DNA of 64,000 bases, from positions 60,108 to 124,107 of the forward strand of contig CAYLPJ010000010.1 of assembly GCA_964385465.1 (NCBI GenBank), given 5' to 3'. Positions within the stretch are counted from its first letter, which is position 1. Each line of letters starts with the position of its first letter. Made by a program: the position numbers and the translations under genes. The notes below the pieces were generated by a model. That model was not told the origin of the DNA, did no database searches, and saw only the letters and a list, made by a program, of their open reading frames with translations. Positions 40,601 to 47,058 of this stretch are shown here, piece after piece. This DNA is from CAYLPJ01 sp964385465. GTDB taxonomy: Bacteria; Planctomycetota; Phycisphaerae; SM23-33.

Positions 40601-43600
40601 TGGTGACGGTCGATTCCATCGCGACCGTCAGCGGCCGGGCCATGCCTCCCGGGCAGCAGGTCGTGGTGGAGTACTGGCCCTACGCGGCCGGGTCGATCCT
40701 GCGGGAGTGGTGGACGGGGATCGGCGGCAACGGCCTGGACAATCTCACCGGCGACCCGGACTACCCCGACAACCCCGACGGCCGTGAGTTCGTCACCTCG
40801 TTCGAAGGCCCGACGGGTTGGGCGGACGCGTACGGCACACGGATGCGGGGGTATGTCCATCCGCCTGTCAGCGGCTGGTACACCTTCTGGATCGCCAGCG
40901 ACGACAACAGCCGGCTGCTGCTGTCGGCGGACTCCGAGCCCGCCAACGCCGTGCAGATCGCCCAGGTCTCCGCATGGACGAGCTCGCGGCAGTGGGACAA
41001 GTACCCCTCGCAACAGTCCGATCCGGTCTACCTCGCCGCCGGGCAGCGGTACTACATCGAGGCCCTTCAGAAGGAAGGCGGCGGGGGGGACAACCTCGCC
41101 GTCGCATGGCAGCGAGACGGCGGCGAGTTCCAGGGACCCATTCCCGGCGACCTGCTCTCCCCGTTCGAAGTGACCACAGGGGACACCACCCCGCCGACCG
41201 CGCCGGGCAGCGTGGCCGCCGCGGCCGTCAGCTCGTCCCGGATCGACCTGACCTGGGACGCCGCCGAGGACGCCGAGAGCGGCGTGGCGCACTACGTGAT
41301 CACCCGCGACGGGCAGGGGATCGGCACGGCCTCGGGCACGAGCTTCAGCGACACCGGCGTGGTCGAGGACGGGTCCTACAGCTACGCCGTCGCGGCCGTC
41401 AACGGCGAGGGCATGATCGGGCCGGCGTCCGCCGCGACCCCGACGGGCATCAGCCCGCGGCTCAGCCTGGTCTCCGCCGCCGCGCTGGCCGCCACCGAGG
41501 TCCGGCTGACTTTCGGCAAGGCGATCACGGAGGCTTCCGCGGAGGTCGCCGGCAGCTACACCGTCACCGACGCACTCCAGCAGACGCTCGCGGTGGCCTC
41601 CGCCGAGTGGAACGCCGCCGAGCCCCATCGAGCCGTGCTGACGCTGGCCGAACCGATGACGACGGGCGAAGCCTACACCGTTGCCGCGACCGATATCGCC
41701 GCCGCGGACGGCTCGGCCATCGAGGCCGGGGCAGAGGCGGCGCTTCTCTACACGGACATCGATCCGGATCTCCTGGCGTGGTGGACGTTCGACGGCGACA
41801 ACCCATCGGCCGCCACGGACTACTCCGGCAACGGGCGGGACCTGGCCGTCAGCGGTGCCACGTGGACCGCCGCCGGCCGCGACGGCGGGGCGTACGTCTT
41901 CGACGGCGTCGACGACGTGCTCACCGACGACAACGCCGAGGGCTACCTGGCGGGACTGTCGGCCTTTACCTTCGCCGCGTGGATCAAGGCCGACACGACG
42001 GGCACGGACGCCGGCATCTTCTACCTGCGCGAGCCCGACGGCAACGACCGCTCGGGCCTGCGCTACGACGCGGAGTTGTATCAACAGGGCGGGGCGCCGA
42101 ACGGCCTCAAGGGCGGCCTGACCGCCATGGGCTCCCAGACGTGGGAGAGCCCCCCGGGCCTCCAGACCACCGACTGGCAGCACGTGGCCATGACCTGGCA
42201 GGCCGGCGAGGACCTGACCGTCTACGTCGACGCCGTGCCGGTGGCCGGCTGGCGGAGCGCCGCCGTGGGCGGGCAGCTCGCCGCCGTGGAGAAGCTGCTC
42301 GTCGGACGCGGGGCAAAGGACACCGCGTCCGGTTGGGCCGGCCTGATCGACGACGTCCGCATCTACGCACGGTCACTCGGCGAGGCCGAGGTGGTCGAGC
42401 TTGCCGACGCCGCGCCCGTCGCCTCGGCCGACAGCTACGTCGCCGACACCGACACCACACTGGTGGTCTCCGCCGGCGAGGGCGTGCTGGCCAACGACTT
42501 CGACCCCGCGCCCGGCCCGGCGGCACTGTCGGCCACGCTGGTCGACGACGCCGCGCACGGCGACCTCGACCTGGCGACCGACGGCTCGTTCACCTACACC
42601 CCCGGTGCCGGCTTCGCGGGGATCGACGTCTTCCGCTATCGCGCCGGCGACTCGCTGGATGACTCCGACCCCGCCACCGTCACCATCGAGGTCCGCGAGG
42701 CCATGGAGATCACCTCGGCCTCCGCACAGGACGCCGAGCACGTGCTCGTTGCCTTCACGCGCACCCTCGATCCCGCCTCCGCCGAGACGGCCGCCAACTA
42801 CGCCCTCGACGGCGGCCCGGCCGTTGTCGCCGCGGCCCTCCAGGCGGACCAGAGATCCGTGCTGCTGACGCTCGACGCGGCGATGACGATCGGCGAGCAT
42901 TACGTGCTTACCGTCAACGACGTATCCGATTCCGGCGGCGAGCCGATCGCCCCTGACAGCCAGGCGGGATTCCTCTACTCCGCGTGGCAGAATGGCGACG
43001 TCGGCTCGGTCGGCGTGCCCGGCAGCGCCGTCGAGAGCGACGGGACGTGGACGGTCGAAGCCGCCGGCAGCGACATCTGGGGCGCCGCCGACGAGTTCCA
43101 TTTCGTCTACCAGCCCTGGGACGGCGACGCCGTGCTCACCGCGCGCGTGGTCAGCGTCGAGCACGTGCACGAATGGTCCAAGGCCGGCGTCATGGTCCGC
43201 GATTCCCTCGATGCCGATTCCGCCCATGCCCTCTCGTGCGTCACCCCCGGCAACGGGGTGGCCTTCCAGTACCGCGAGGAGGCCGGCGGCGGCAGCGAGA
43301 CCGTCGCCGGCGGCTCCGGCGTGGCGCCGCAGTGGGTCCGCATCGTTCGCCAGGGCGATGAGCTGACCGGCTACCGCTCCGCCGACGGGGCCGCCTGGAC
43401 CGCCGTCGCCACGCACACCGTGCCCATGGACGGGACCGTCTACGTCGGCCTGGCCGTCACCGCACACGACGACGAGCTCTGCACTGCCGTCTTCGACAAC
43501 GTCCATCTCGCTCCCCTGGACACCACCGCGCCGACCCCGGCCATCCTGCCGGTCGCCCCCGATCCGCGCAACCTCGCGGTCGAGGAGGTGATCGTCTCGT

Positions 43601-45750
43601 TCGACGAGCCCGTCGTCGGGCTGGACCTCGCCGACCTGAGCCTGACGCGCGACGGCGGGGCGAATCTGCTGACCGGCCGGGAGAACCTCGCCAGCGACGA
43701 CGGGCGCGTCTGGACGCTGGGCGACCTGGGGCCGTTGACCACCGCCTGGCAGCAGGGGTTCGTCGCCTTCAACGACCACGTCGCCGGAGACGGCACGCAT
43801 GCCGACGCCACGCGATACTCCGGCTATGGCGGCAACGCGGCGGGGACGCTGAAGGACATCGCTACCGGCGGGACCGTGGCGGCCACGCTGACCATCGACG
43901 CGACGGGCGGCATCCATTACGCCGGCAGCCAGGGCTATCCCGCTGCCGGAACGGACGCCCACGATGCCTTCGACGGATTCGTGGACCTCGGCTCGGGGAC
44001 GGGGGCGAGCATCGAGCTGCGGGCGTCGTCGAACCAGCACTACCGCTACACCTTCGGCGGGCTGGATGCCGGCGACGGGGCGGTCTACAACTTCACCGGC
44101 ACGGCCATACGCGGGAACGACGATTACACCAACCGATGGACGCGCATCCGGCTGGAGGGGGCCGAGTCGGCCTTCGCCGCTCACAGCGACGGGGACATCG
44201 ACGGCGACGGGGACCGCGATGCCATCCTCATCCTGGACGCCGAGGGCGCCGGTACGGAGATCGCCCTGTGGACCGGCGACAACAGCCGGGCCAACCAGGG
44301 CTTCGTCGCCGCGTGGACGCACATCGACCCCGGGGCGGATGGAGAGTTCAGCGTCTACTGCGAGCAGTACACCGGACCCGTGCCCACGACGATCGACCCC
44401 GGCGGCCAGGCCGACGGCACCAAGGGCTACGGGATCAGCGGCATCCGCCTGGAGGAGTTCCTCAACGCCGGCGCCGCCGAGGGCAGCTACCAGCTCAGCC
44501 TCCACGCCGGCGGCTCGGGCATCGCCGACGTCGCGGGCAACCCCCTCGCCGTCGGCGCGGCCGAGCAATGGGTCATCGACACCACGCCGCCGGCGGTCGC
44601 CGTCGATGCCCTCGACGCCGAGACGCACGTGCCCACCGTCACGGGCACGATCGACGACCCCGCCGCGGTCGTTGCAGTGGAAGTCGACGGTGTGGACTAC
44701 CAGGCGACGAACGACGGCGGGACCTGGTCGGCCGCCGTCGGACCGCTGGCGGACGGGACGTATGACGTGACCGTCGAGGCCGTCGATCCCGCGGGCAACG
44801 TCGCCGCCGACGCCACAGCCGACGAACTGACCGTCGACGCCGCGCCGGAGGTTGTCGCGTTCGAACGCGGCAGCGGCGATGGCAACATGGCCGTGCTGAC
44901 GTCCCTGGCCATGGCGTTCTCGCGGAATGTGTCGGCCAGCCTGGACACCGCCGACCTCTCGCTTGTCAACGACACGACCGGCATGGCCGTGGACCTCGCC
45001 GGCGCGACGCTGGACTACGAACCCGCCACCGACACCGCCACCTGGGACCTCCTCGGCGTGGACGTCGAGCCGGGACACCATACGCTGACTCTCGCCGCCG
45101 CCGGCGTGACGGCCCTGAACGGCAAACATCTCGGCGGGGGGGGGGACTACGTTCGCCAGCTCGTCGTGATCGTCCCCGGCGACGCCGACGGGGACGGCAT
45201 CGTCGGCAGGGGGGACCTCGCCGTCCTGCGGGCCAACCTCGGCCAGGCCGGCGGATGGGACCGCGGGGACTTCGACGGCGACGGTCGGATTACCGGCCGC
45301 GACTACCTCCGCCTGAAGCGTTCCTACGGCGTTGACCTGACGCCTCCGCCCGCACCGCCGGCGCCGGCCGAGGCGACGCAGCCGGTCTCGACGGCCCAGC
45401 CGGTCTCGACGGCCACCGAACCGACCCTCGCGACAGTCGCGGCTACGAGCGGGACGGACTCGAAGCAGCCGTCCGGCGCCGACGCACTCGCCGCTTCCGA
45501 GCCGGCCTCCATGGGCCCATTCGTTGCGGCCGTCGAGCCCGTCGCCGCGCCGCTGGCCGTCAGGCCGCCCACCCCGACGCCGCCGGCGCCCGTCGCCTCG
45601 GGACGGCTCGTTGATGCCTCCGGCCACGCCCGTTGGGACGCCCTGGCCCCGGCGGCCGCGCAAGCTCCCGACCCGACCCGACCCGAACTCGGCGAGAGCC
45701 TCCAAGACGCCCTGACGGCCGATCCCCTCGCTGTCCTTCCATCGAGCTGA
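34606..45750 (+). CDS. Second giant LEPR-XLL secreted protein with CotH kinase-like domain
   Basis: This frame gives 3714 residues from ATG 34606, five bases after GGAGG; ATG 34594 is in frame but overlaps that site. LEPRLLLSA is at residues 18-26. Order: lamin-tail (27-152), PA14-like (215-375), YGDGFVAYLNGT sandwich (395-515), chitobiase-type domain (540-625), CotH kinase-like (630-1105), chitobiase-type (1110-1195), three lamin-tail domains (1200-1840, the last interrupted by a ~130-residue insert), FN3 (1842-1935), PA14 (2026-2188), FN3 (2194-2282), LamG (2387-2599), cadherin-like (2606-2700), a DUF1349-like sandwich (2794-2970), the module shared with giant 1 (3049-3286), a dockerin-like pair (3524-3580) and a low-complexity tail. 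The CotH domain keeps RIRGGFSRSTNNPKHAF with lysine, but has FFRHDGEHTLD where many family members have PWDLD. Confidence 0.85.
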   Translation: MPDSFRCEGTVPPRFENLEPRLLLSATPVISEFLAVNKAETGLRDGWGELEDWLEVHNRDSSPLDLTGWSLQNDDEVWPFPAGTEIPGGGYLVLFASGQDGPGVVDPAGYLHTTFKLSSDGEYLALLDAADAVVHDYDEYPEQEPDISYGLAQQLDATVFVGEGDTVSWQVPADGSDELDWTTAGYVEDGSWSAGPTGLGFTAVVDGLEVWTYKTSLTVSDLSIAREVIATPAHWTWTQGETLPVFNCLSTNSGGHFGEDLAYPGLTIGTDDDNFVVRATATVTIPTAGEWTFGVNSDDGFGLTVGPHSMEYPDTRGAADTLGTFTFAAAGTYPLELVTFEGHGGASAELFAASGSYSSFNSSDFRLVGDVAGGGLEVRSAPVTGGGGGEVASLIRTDLRDEMVDQNASAYVRATFDIPDPTTLTDLTLRMRYGDGFVAYLNGTKVAERNAPAAPAHDAAATATRTPAEMIAVEAIDVGPGTWPGVLNSGTNVLAIQALNDAVTDDEFLVLPELGQYLYTDVGEHFFATASPGEANGEDFWIRVEDTTFSVDRGFYDEPFSVEVETDTDDAVIYYTTDGTDPSPTNGAVYDEPVYVDRTTVLRVRAYKDGFEPTNIDTQTYLFLADVIGQAADGSAPQGWPASWGSNIVDYGMDPDVVEDPDYAGRIVDDLQAIPSVSLVTDLDNLFDPSTGIYANPGRRGRAWERPVSVEMLYPGGAEGPGFPDGGDDGFQVEAGLRIRGGFSRSTNNPKHAFRLFFRTDYGAAKLHYDLFGDEGADEFDAVDLRTAQNYSWSFQGNADNTFLRDAFARDAQREMGQPYTRSRYYHLYVNGMYWGLYQTQERAEAGYAESYFGGDKADYDVVKSTGSSGGYQIEATDGTMDAYYRLWEAATAGFAADAAYYAARGLDPQGLPDPAGECLLDVDNLIDYMLGIYYGGDRDAPISNFLGNNKVNNFFAILNRENPSGFKFFRHDGEHTLDKGMFDRTGPYDASTGHPNMELFDYFNPQWLHQRLTANAEYRMRFADRVNLHLAGDGILTDANAAALMMGRAEQIDAAIVGESARWGDAKRTTPHTRETWLGARDEVVSFLSGRADDLIQQFRNQGWYPTIDAPRLLVDGQPIFGGAVPVGSALTLADPNASGSGELYYTLDGSDPRDGGTLYAGETIAIDQALHVRARVLDGGQWSALTEATYYVQLAPSIRITELMYHPADPTPDEQAAGFDDADDFEYVEIANIGDRTLPLEGLRFVDGIRYTFADVDIAPGEYVVLAKDPAAFQLRWPGYAGTLLGPYDGSLSNGGEEIDLLAPVGGEIHDFDYKDGWYEHTDGDGFSLTIRDPLGIGELWDDKDGWRASAAPGGSPGGADTLLNPGSVIITEVLAHTDAPLVDAIELTNVTAATIDIGGWFLSDERRDDVTGLETALTKYQLPSPLEIAPGASLAVYADTHFGGAFLLSELGDDVYLSSNAAGAAGGYREHVDFAASPTNLSFGLHAASDGGEDFTLLASPTLGAPNAGPYVGDLVVNELQYHPGDPTADEQAAGVTDADQFEFIELLNRSAADLDLRDYFVGDAVGYTFGWLGVDDAGDDVWTLESGATATWQLDLDPGLRSYDVYARWDLLNPYGATRELDGRAAYAVAHNGGTAEVVLDQEPDDPSTWPYEIDADGVVWAHLGTWDFNGSGQVTLTRGTNNPRNWTLADAVKFVGTGGTFMDETPEVDSWATANASPILPAGERAVVVRDYAAFSVRHGPAGPGMNVVGQYSGALDNGGEELKVFRAGQPEPDTGFIPWIREEFIDYNDESPWPAEPDGRGPAMIRTDPAGYGNDPANWAGSALRGSPGQPNVPIDTTPPAVPTGLAAAVGLSPTTHIELTWSPSPEPDSYVSHYVITRDGEEIATTADTSLIDDDVQPVVAYTYRVRAINRDGYASAVSDPLTASVPGVAGYSAPDSTTIAIVFSEPLDALSAEDVANYALDVGSISAAALDQDGVTVSLTVSEMQEDSTYVVTVDSIATVSGRAMPPGQQVVVEYWPYAAGSILREWWTGIGGNGLDNLTGDPDYPDNPDGREFVTSFEGPTGWADAYGTRMRGYVHPPVSGWYTFWIASDDNSRLLLSADSEPANAVQIAQVSAWTSSRQWDKYPSQQSDPVYLAAGQRYYIEALQKEGGGGDNLAVAWQRDGGEFQGPIPGDLLSPFEVTTGDTTPPTAPGSVAAAAVSSSRIDLTWDAAEDAESGVAHYVITRDGQGIGTASGTSFSDTGVVEDGSYSYAVAAVNGEGMIGPASAATPTGISPRLSLVSAAALAATEVRLTFGKAITEASAEVAGSYTVTDALQQTLAVASAEWNAAEPHRAVLTLAEPMTTGEAYTVAATDIAAADGSAIEAGAEAALLYTDIDPDLLAWWTFDGDNPSAATDYSGNGRDLAVSGATWTAAGRDGGAYVFDGVDDVLTDDNAEGYLAGLSAFTFAAWIKADTTGTDAGIFYLREPDGNDRSGLRYDAELYQQGGAPNGLKGGLTAMGSQTWESPPGLQTTDWQHVAMTWQAGEDLTVYVDAVPVAGWRSAAVGGQLAAVEKLLVGRGAKDTASGWAGLIDDVRIYARSLGEAEVVELADAAPVASADSYVADTDTTLVVSAGEGVLANDFDPAPGPAALSATLVDDAAHGDLDLATDGSFTYTPGAGFAGIDVFRYRAGDSLDDSDPATVTIEVREAMEITSASAQDAEHVLVAFTRTLDPASAETAANYALDGGPAVVAAALQADQRSVLLTLDAAMTIGEHYVLTVNDVSDSGGEPIAPDSQAGFLYSAWQNGDVGSVGVPGSAVESDGTWTVEAAGSDIWGAADEFHFVYQPWDGDAVLTARVVSVEHVHEWSKAGVMVRDSLDADSAHALSCVTPGNGVAFQYREEAGGGSETVAGGSGVAPQWVRIVRQGDELTGYRSADGAAWTAVATHTVPMDGTVYVGLAVTAHDDELCTAVFDNVHLAPLDTTAPTPAILPVAPDPRNLAVEEVIVSFDEPVVGLDLADLSLTRDGGANLLTGRENLASDDGRVWTLGDLGPLTTAWQQGFVAFNDHVAGDGTHADATRYSGYGGNAAGTLKDIATGGTVAATLTIDATGGIHYAGSQGYPAAGTDAHDAFDGFVDLGSGTGASIELRASSNQHYRYTFGGLDAGDGAVYNFTGTAIRGNDDYTNRWTRIRLEGAESAFAAHSDGDIDGDGDRDAILILDAEGAGTEIALWTGDNSRANQGFVAAWTHIDPGADGEFSVYCEQYTGPVPTTIDPGGQADGTKGYGISGIRLEEFLNAGAAEGSYQLSLHAGGSGIADVAGNPLAVGAAEQWVIDTTPPAVAVDALDAETHVPTVTGTIDDPAAVVAVEVDGVDYQATNDGGTWSAAVGPLADGTYDVTVEAVDPAGNVAADATADELTVDAAPEVVAFERGSGDGNMAVLTSLAMAFSRNVSASLDTADLSLVNDTTGMAVDLAGATLDYEPATDTATWDLLGVDVEPGHHTLTLAAAGVTALNGKHLGGGGDYVRQLVVIVPGDADGDGIVGRGDLAVLRANLGQAGGWDRGDFDGDGRITGRDYLRLKRSYGVDLTPPPAPPAPAEATQPVSTAQPVSTATEPTLATVAATSGTDSKQPSGADALAASEPASMGPFVAAVEPVAAPLAVRPPTPTPPAPVASGRLVDASGHARWDALAPAAAQAPDPTRPELGESLQDALTADPLAVLPSS

Positions 45751-45784
45751 AGGCCCCCCGCGCCGACATTCCCGCCCGCACCGC

Positions 45785-45813
45785 TTGACCCCCGGCCCGT
45801 TCCGGCGTTCAAT
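45785..45813 (+). promoter_or_regulatory. Candidate promoter upstream of the tRNA-Arg locus
   Basis: TTGACC (45785-45790), a 17-base spacer and TTCAAT (45808-45813) end 11 bases before the 5' half-copy of tRNA-Arg. It is the only promoter-like site seen before this locus, so transcription would cross the half-copy before reaching the intact tRNA. Confidence 0.4.
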
Positions 45814-45824
45814 AAGGTAACCGA

Positions 45825-45859
45825 ACGCCGGTAGCTCAGCAGGATAGAGCGGCGGTTTC
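45825..45859 (+). repeat. 5' half of tRNA-Arg, duplicated and broken at the anticodon loop
   Basis: These 35 bases are identical to the first 35 of the intact tRNA-Arg (45941-45975): acceptor strand, D arm and 5' anticodon stem, stopping inside the anticodon loop at TTTC. What follows is unrelated and contains a perfect palindromic hairpin, GGGACGCC-AA-GGCGTCCC (45864-45881). The fragment cannot form a tRNA. Confidence 0.9.
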
Positions 45860-45940
45860 GCTCCGGGACGCCAAGGCGTCCCTCCGCGGACCTCCTCCTG
45901 CCCGGGCCGCCGGTGGGCATGGTTCTGCGAACGCGACGAT

Positions 45941-46014
45941 ACGCCGGTAGCTCAGCAGGATAGAGCGGCGGTTTCCTAAACCGCAGGTCGTGGGTTCGAA
46001 TCCCGCCCGGCGTA
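45941..46014 (+). tRNA. tRNA-Arg (anticodon CCT)
   Basis: The complete 74-base cloverleaf can be folded by eye. Acceptor ACGCCGG (45941-45947) pairs with CCGGCGT (46007-46013), discriminator A46014. The D arm is GCTC...GAGC. The anticodon stem GCGGT/ACCGC encloses TTCCTAA, giving anticodon CCT, and the T arm GTGGG/CCCGC encloses TTCGAAT. CCA is not encoded. It reads AGG codons. Partial copies lie on both sides, which is unusual. A spurious 150-codon open frame crosses it. Confidence 0.95.
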
Positions 46015-46119
46015 GTGCTGCGAGGCTGGTGTGGCTGATCGGGGGGCCGCCGCTCAGCCCGTTCGGCCTTCGGCCGCCCGGGAGCGGCGGTTGCCCTTCG
46101 GGGCGCCTCCGGCGTCCTG

Positions 46120-46153
46120 AACCGCAGGTCGTGGGTTCGAATCCCGCCCGGCG
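46120..46153 (+). repeat. 3' half of tRNA-Arg, duplicated
   Basis: The 34 bases from AACCGCAGG to CCGGCG are identical to the 3' half of the intact tRNA-Arg (3' anticodon stem, variable loop, T arm, most of the 3' acceptor). Just before it, GAGCGGCGGTT (46083-46093) also matches the tRNA, and about 26 bases with a GCCCTTCGGGGC hairpin interrupt the anticodon loop position. The rest of the 5' half is absent. Confidence 0.85.
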
Positions 46154-46164
46154 GATGCCGCACG

Positions 46165-46347
46165 GTGTGCGGGCTGGCACGGGCGGTTTCCGAAGCCAAT
46201 CACGGCGTTCTTGCCAAGGCGGCCGGGACAGCCAACCGGCGGGAAGTATGGGATGCCGTAGTCGCCCTGGTGGCCGAGCAGTTCGGAGTCCGGCGCGGCG
46301 CTCTGAAGCCGGAGGCACGCTTTGTCGAGGATCTGAACTGCGATTGA
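46165..46347 (+). pseudogene. Truncated acyl-carrier-protein-like fragment
   Basis: The frame from GTG 46165 encodes 60 residues. Its second half, REVWDAVVALVAEQFGV then LKPEARFVEDLNCD, matches the first helix and loop of acyl carrier proteins up to the residue before the phosphopantetheine serine (the DSL site). A TGA stands exactly where the serine should be, and no frame afterwards resembles helix 2 or 3. There is no good ribosome site. It is best read as a remnant that cannot be modified, lying just beyond the 3' tRNA-Arg half-copy. An alternative is chance similarity over about 30 residues, which I consider less likely. Confidence 0.45.
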
Positions 46348-46394
46348 GAGGGGGCCTGCGGGATCGGGCTGCCGGCCTTGGTCGAGGAATGGTG

Positions 46395-46423
46395 TTGTCA
46401 GCACGATTGCCGCTTCGTACAAT
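46395..46423 (+). promoter_or_regulatory. Promoter of vapBC
   Basis: TTGTCA (46395-46400), a 17-base spacer and TACAAT (46418-46423) match the housekeeping consensus at five of six positions in each box. It lies 28 bases before the vapB start. Confidence 0.65.
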
Positions 46424-46440
46424 GTGTAGGTGCTACACAT
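46422..46440. promoter_or_regulatory. Palindromic operator of vapBC
   Basis: ATGTGTAG-GTG-CTACACAT is a perfect inverted repeat of 8-bp arms with a 3-base centre. It starts inside the -10 box and covers the likely transcription start, where a VapB or VapBC dimer would block transcription. Autoregulation of this kind is normal for VapBC; binding here is inferred. Confidence 0.65.
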
Positions 46441-46451
46441 AGGAGCGGGCG

Positions 46452-46658
46452 ATGGCGACCAATCTGGGGATTGACGCTGGACTGCTGGAAAAGGCCAAAC
46501 GCGTTGGCGGGTTCCGCACGAAGCGGGAGACCGTGACGGTTGCGCTGGAGGAGATGATCGCACGCCGCGAGCAGCGCAAGATCCTCGATGCCATGGGAAC
46601 ATTCGATTTCCGCGAGGACTGGGACTACAAGGCTGACAGGCGTGAACGTAGTCATTGA
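46452..46658 (+). CDS. vapB: VapB-type antitoxin
   Basis: This 68-residue protein starts at ATG 46452 after AGGAGC. The N-terminal segment LGIDAGLLEKAKRVGGFRTKRETVTVALEEMIARRE fits the short ribbon-helix-helix/AbrB-like VapB group (DUF2191), in which an N-terminal strand and two helices bind DNA. The C-terminal tail, FDFREDWDYK, is the usual toxin-neutralising peptide that runs through the PIN active site. The stop overlaps the vapC start by 17 bases. A palindrome over the promoter is the likely binding site. Codon use is less GC-rich than in flanking genes, consistent with acquisition by transfer. Confidence 0.85.
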   Translation: MATNLGIDAGLLEKAKRVGGFRTKRETVTVALEEMIARREQRKILDAMGTFDFREDWDYKADRRERSH

Positions 46659-47058
46659 CACGTCTGTCTGGTCGCTCTGTCTGCGCAGGCGGAAGGTCGA
46701 TCAAGGGGACCCTCACGTTGCCACGTTTCGGCACTGCATAGAGGAGGGGCACGGTCTGGTGTTGGTCGGACCGATTCTCCAGGAGCTTCTCAGCGGCCTC
46801 CGCTCGAAGCGTCAGTTCTCCTCGCTTCTGGCCGTGTTGAGGCCGGTGCCGATTACGCCGGTTGATCGGGCAACGTATGTCCTGGCGGCGGAGATGAGTA
46901 ACGCTTGTCGTAGCGAGGGCATCCAAGCCGGAAGTGTGGACTTCCTCATTGCCGCGGCGTGTGTGCAGTCGGGGCTTCCCCTGCTGACATCGGACAGGGA
47001 TTTCGACCGCATTGCCAGCGTAACCGACTTGGTGCTGGTTCCGACGGTCTGCGCTTAG
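46642..47058 (+). CDS. vapC: VapC-type PIN-domain ribonuclease toxin
   Basis: The 138-residue protein starts at GTG 46642, inside the end of vapB. The PIN catalytic set is complete: D6 in VVIDTSVW, E48 in ILQELLSG, D100 in SVDFLIAAA and D118 in LTSDRDFD, so an active Mg-dependent RNase is expected. VapC toxins cut specific tRNAs or rRNA to arrest translation and are held inactive by VapB. Its stop overlaps the stop of the convergent sulfatase gene by four bases. With the tRNA half-copies and the ACP remnant this forms a small accessory patch between conserved blocks. Confidence 0.9.
   Translation: MNVVIDTSVWSLCLRRRKVDQGDPHVATFRHCIEEGHGLVLVGPILQELLSGLRSKRQFSSLLAVLRPVPITPVDRATYVLAAEMSNACRSEGIQAGSVDFLIAAACVQSGLPLLTSDRDFDRIASVTDLVLVPTVCA

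Noticed and set aside
36652..42183. 1843-codon minus-strand open frame antisense to giant 2
   Set aside because: Same reasoning: a mirror of codon bias in giant 2, with no domain and no ribosome site.
45860..46164. Possible CRISPR or tandem repeat array around the tRNA-Arg copies
   Set aside because: The repeated units are halves of the tRNA itself, appear only once each beyond the intact gene, and have no regular spacers.
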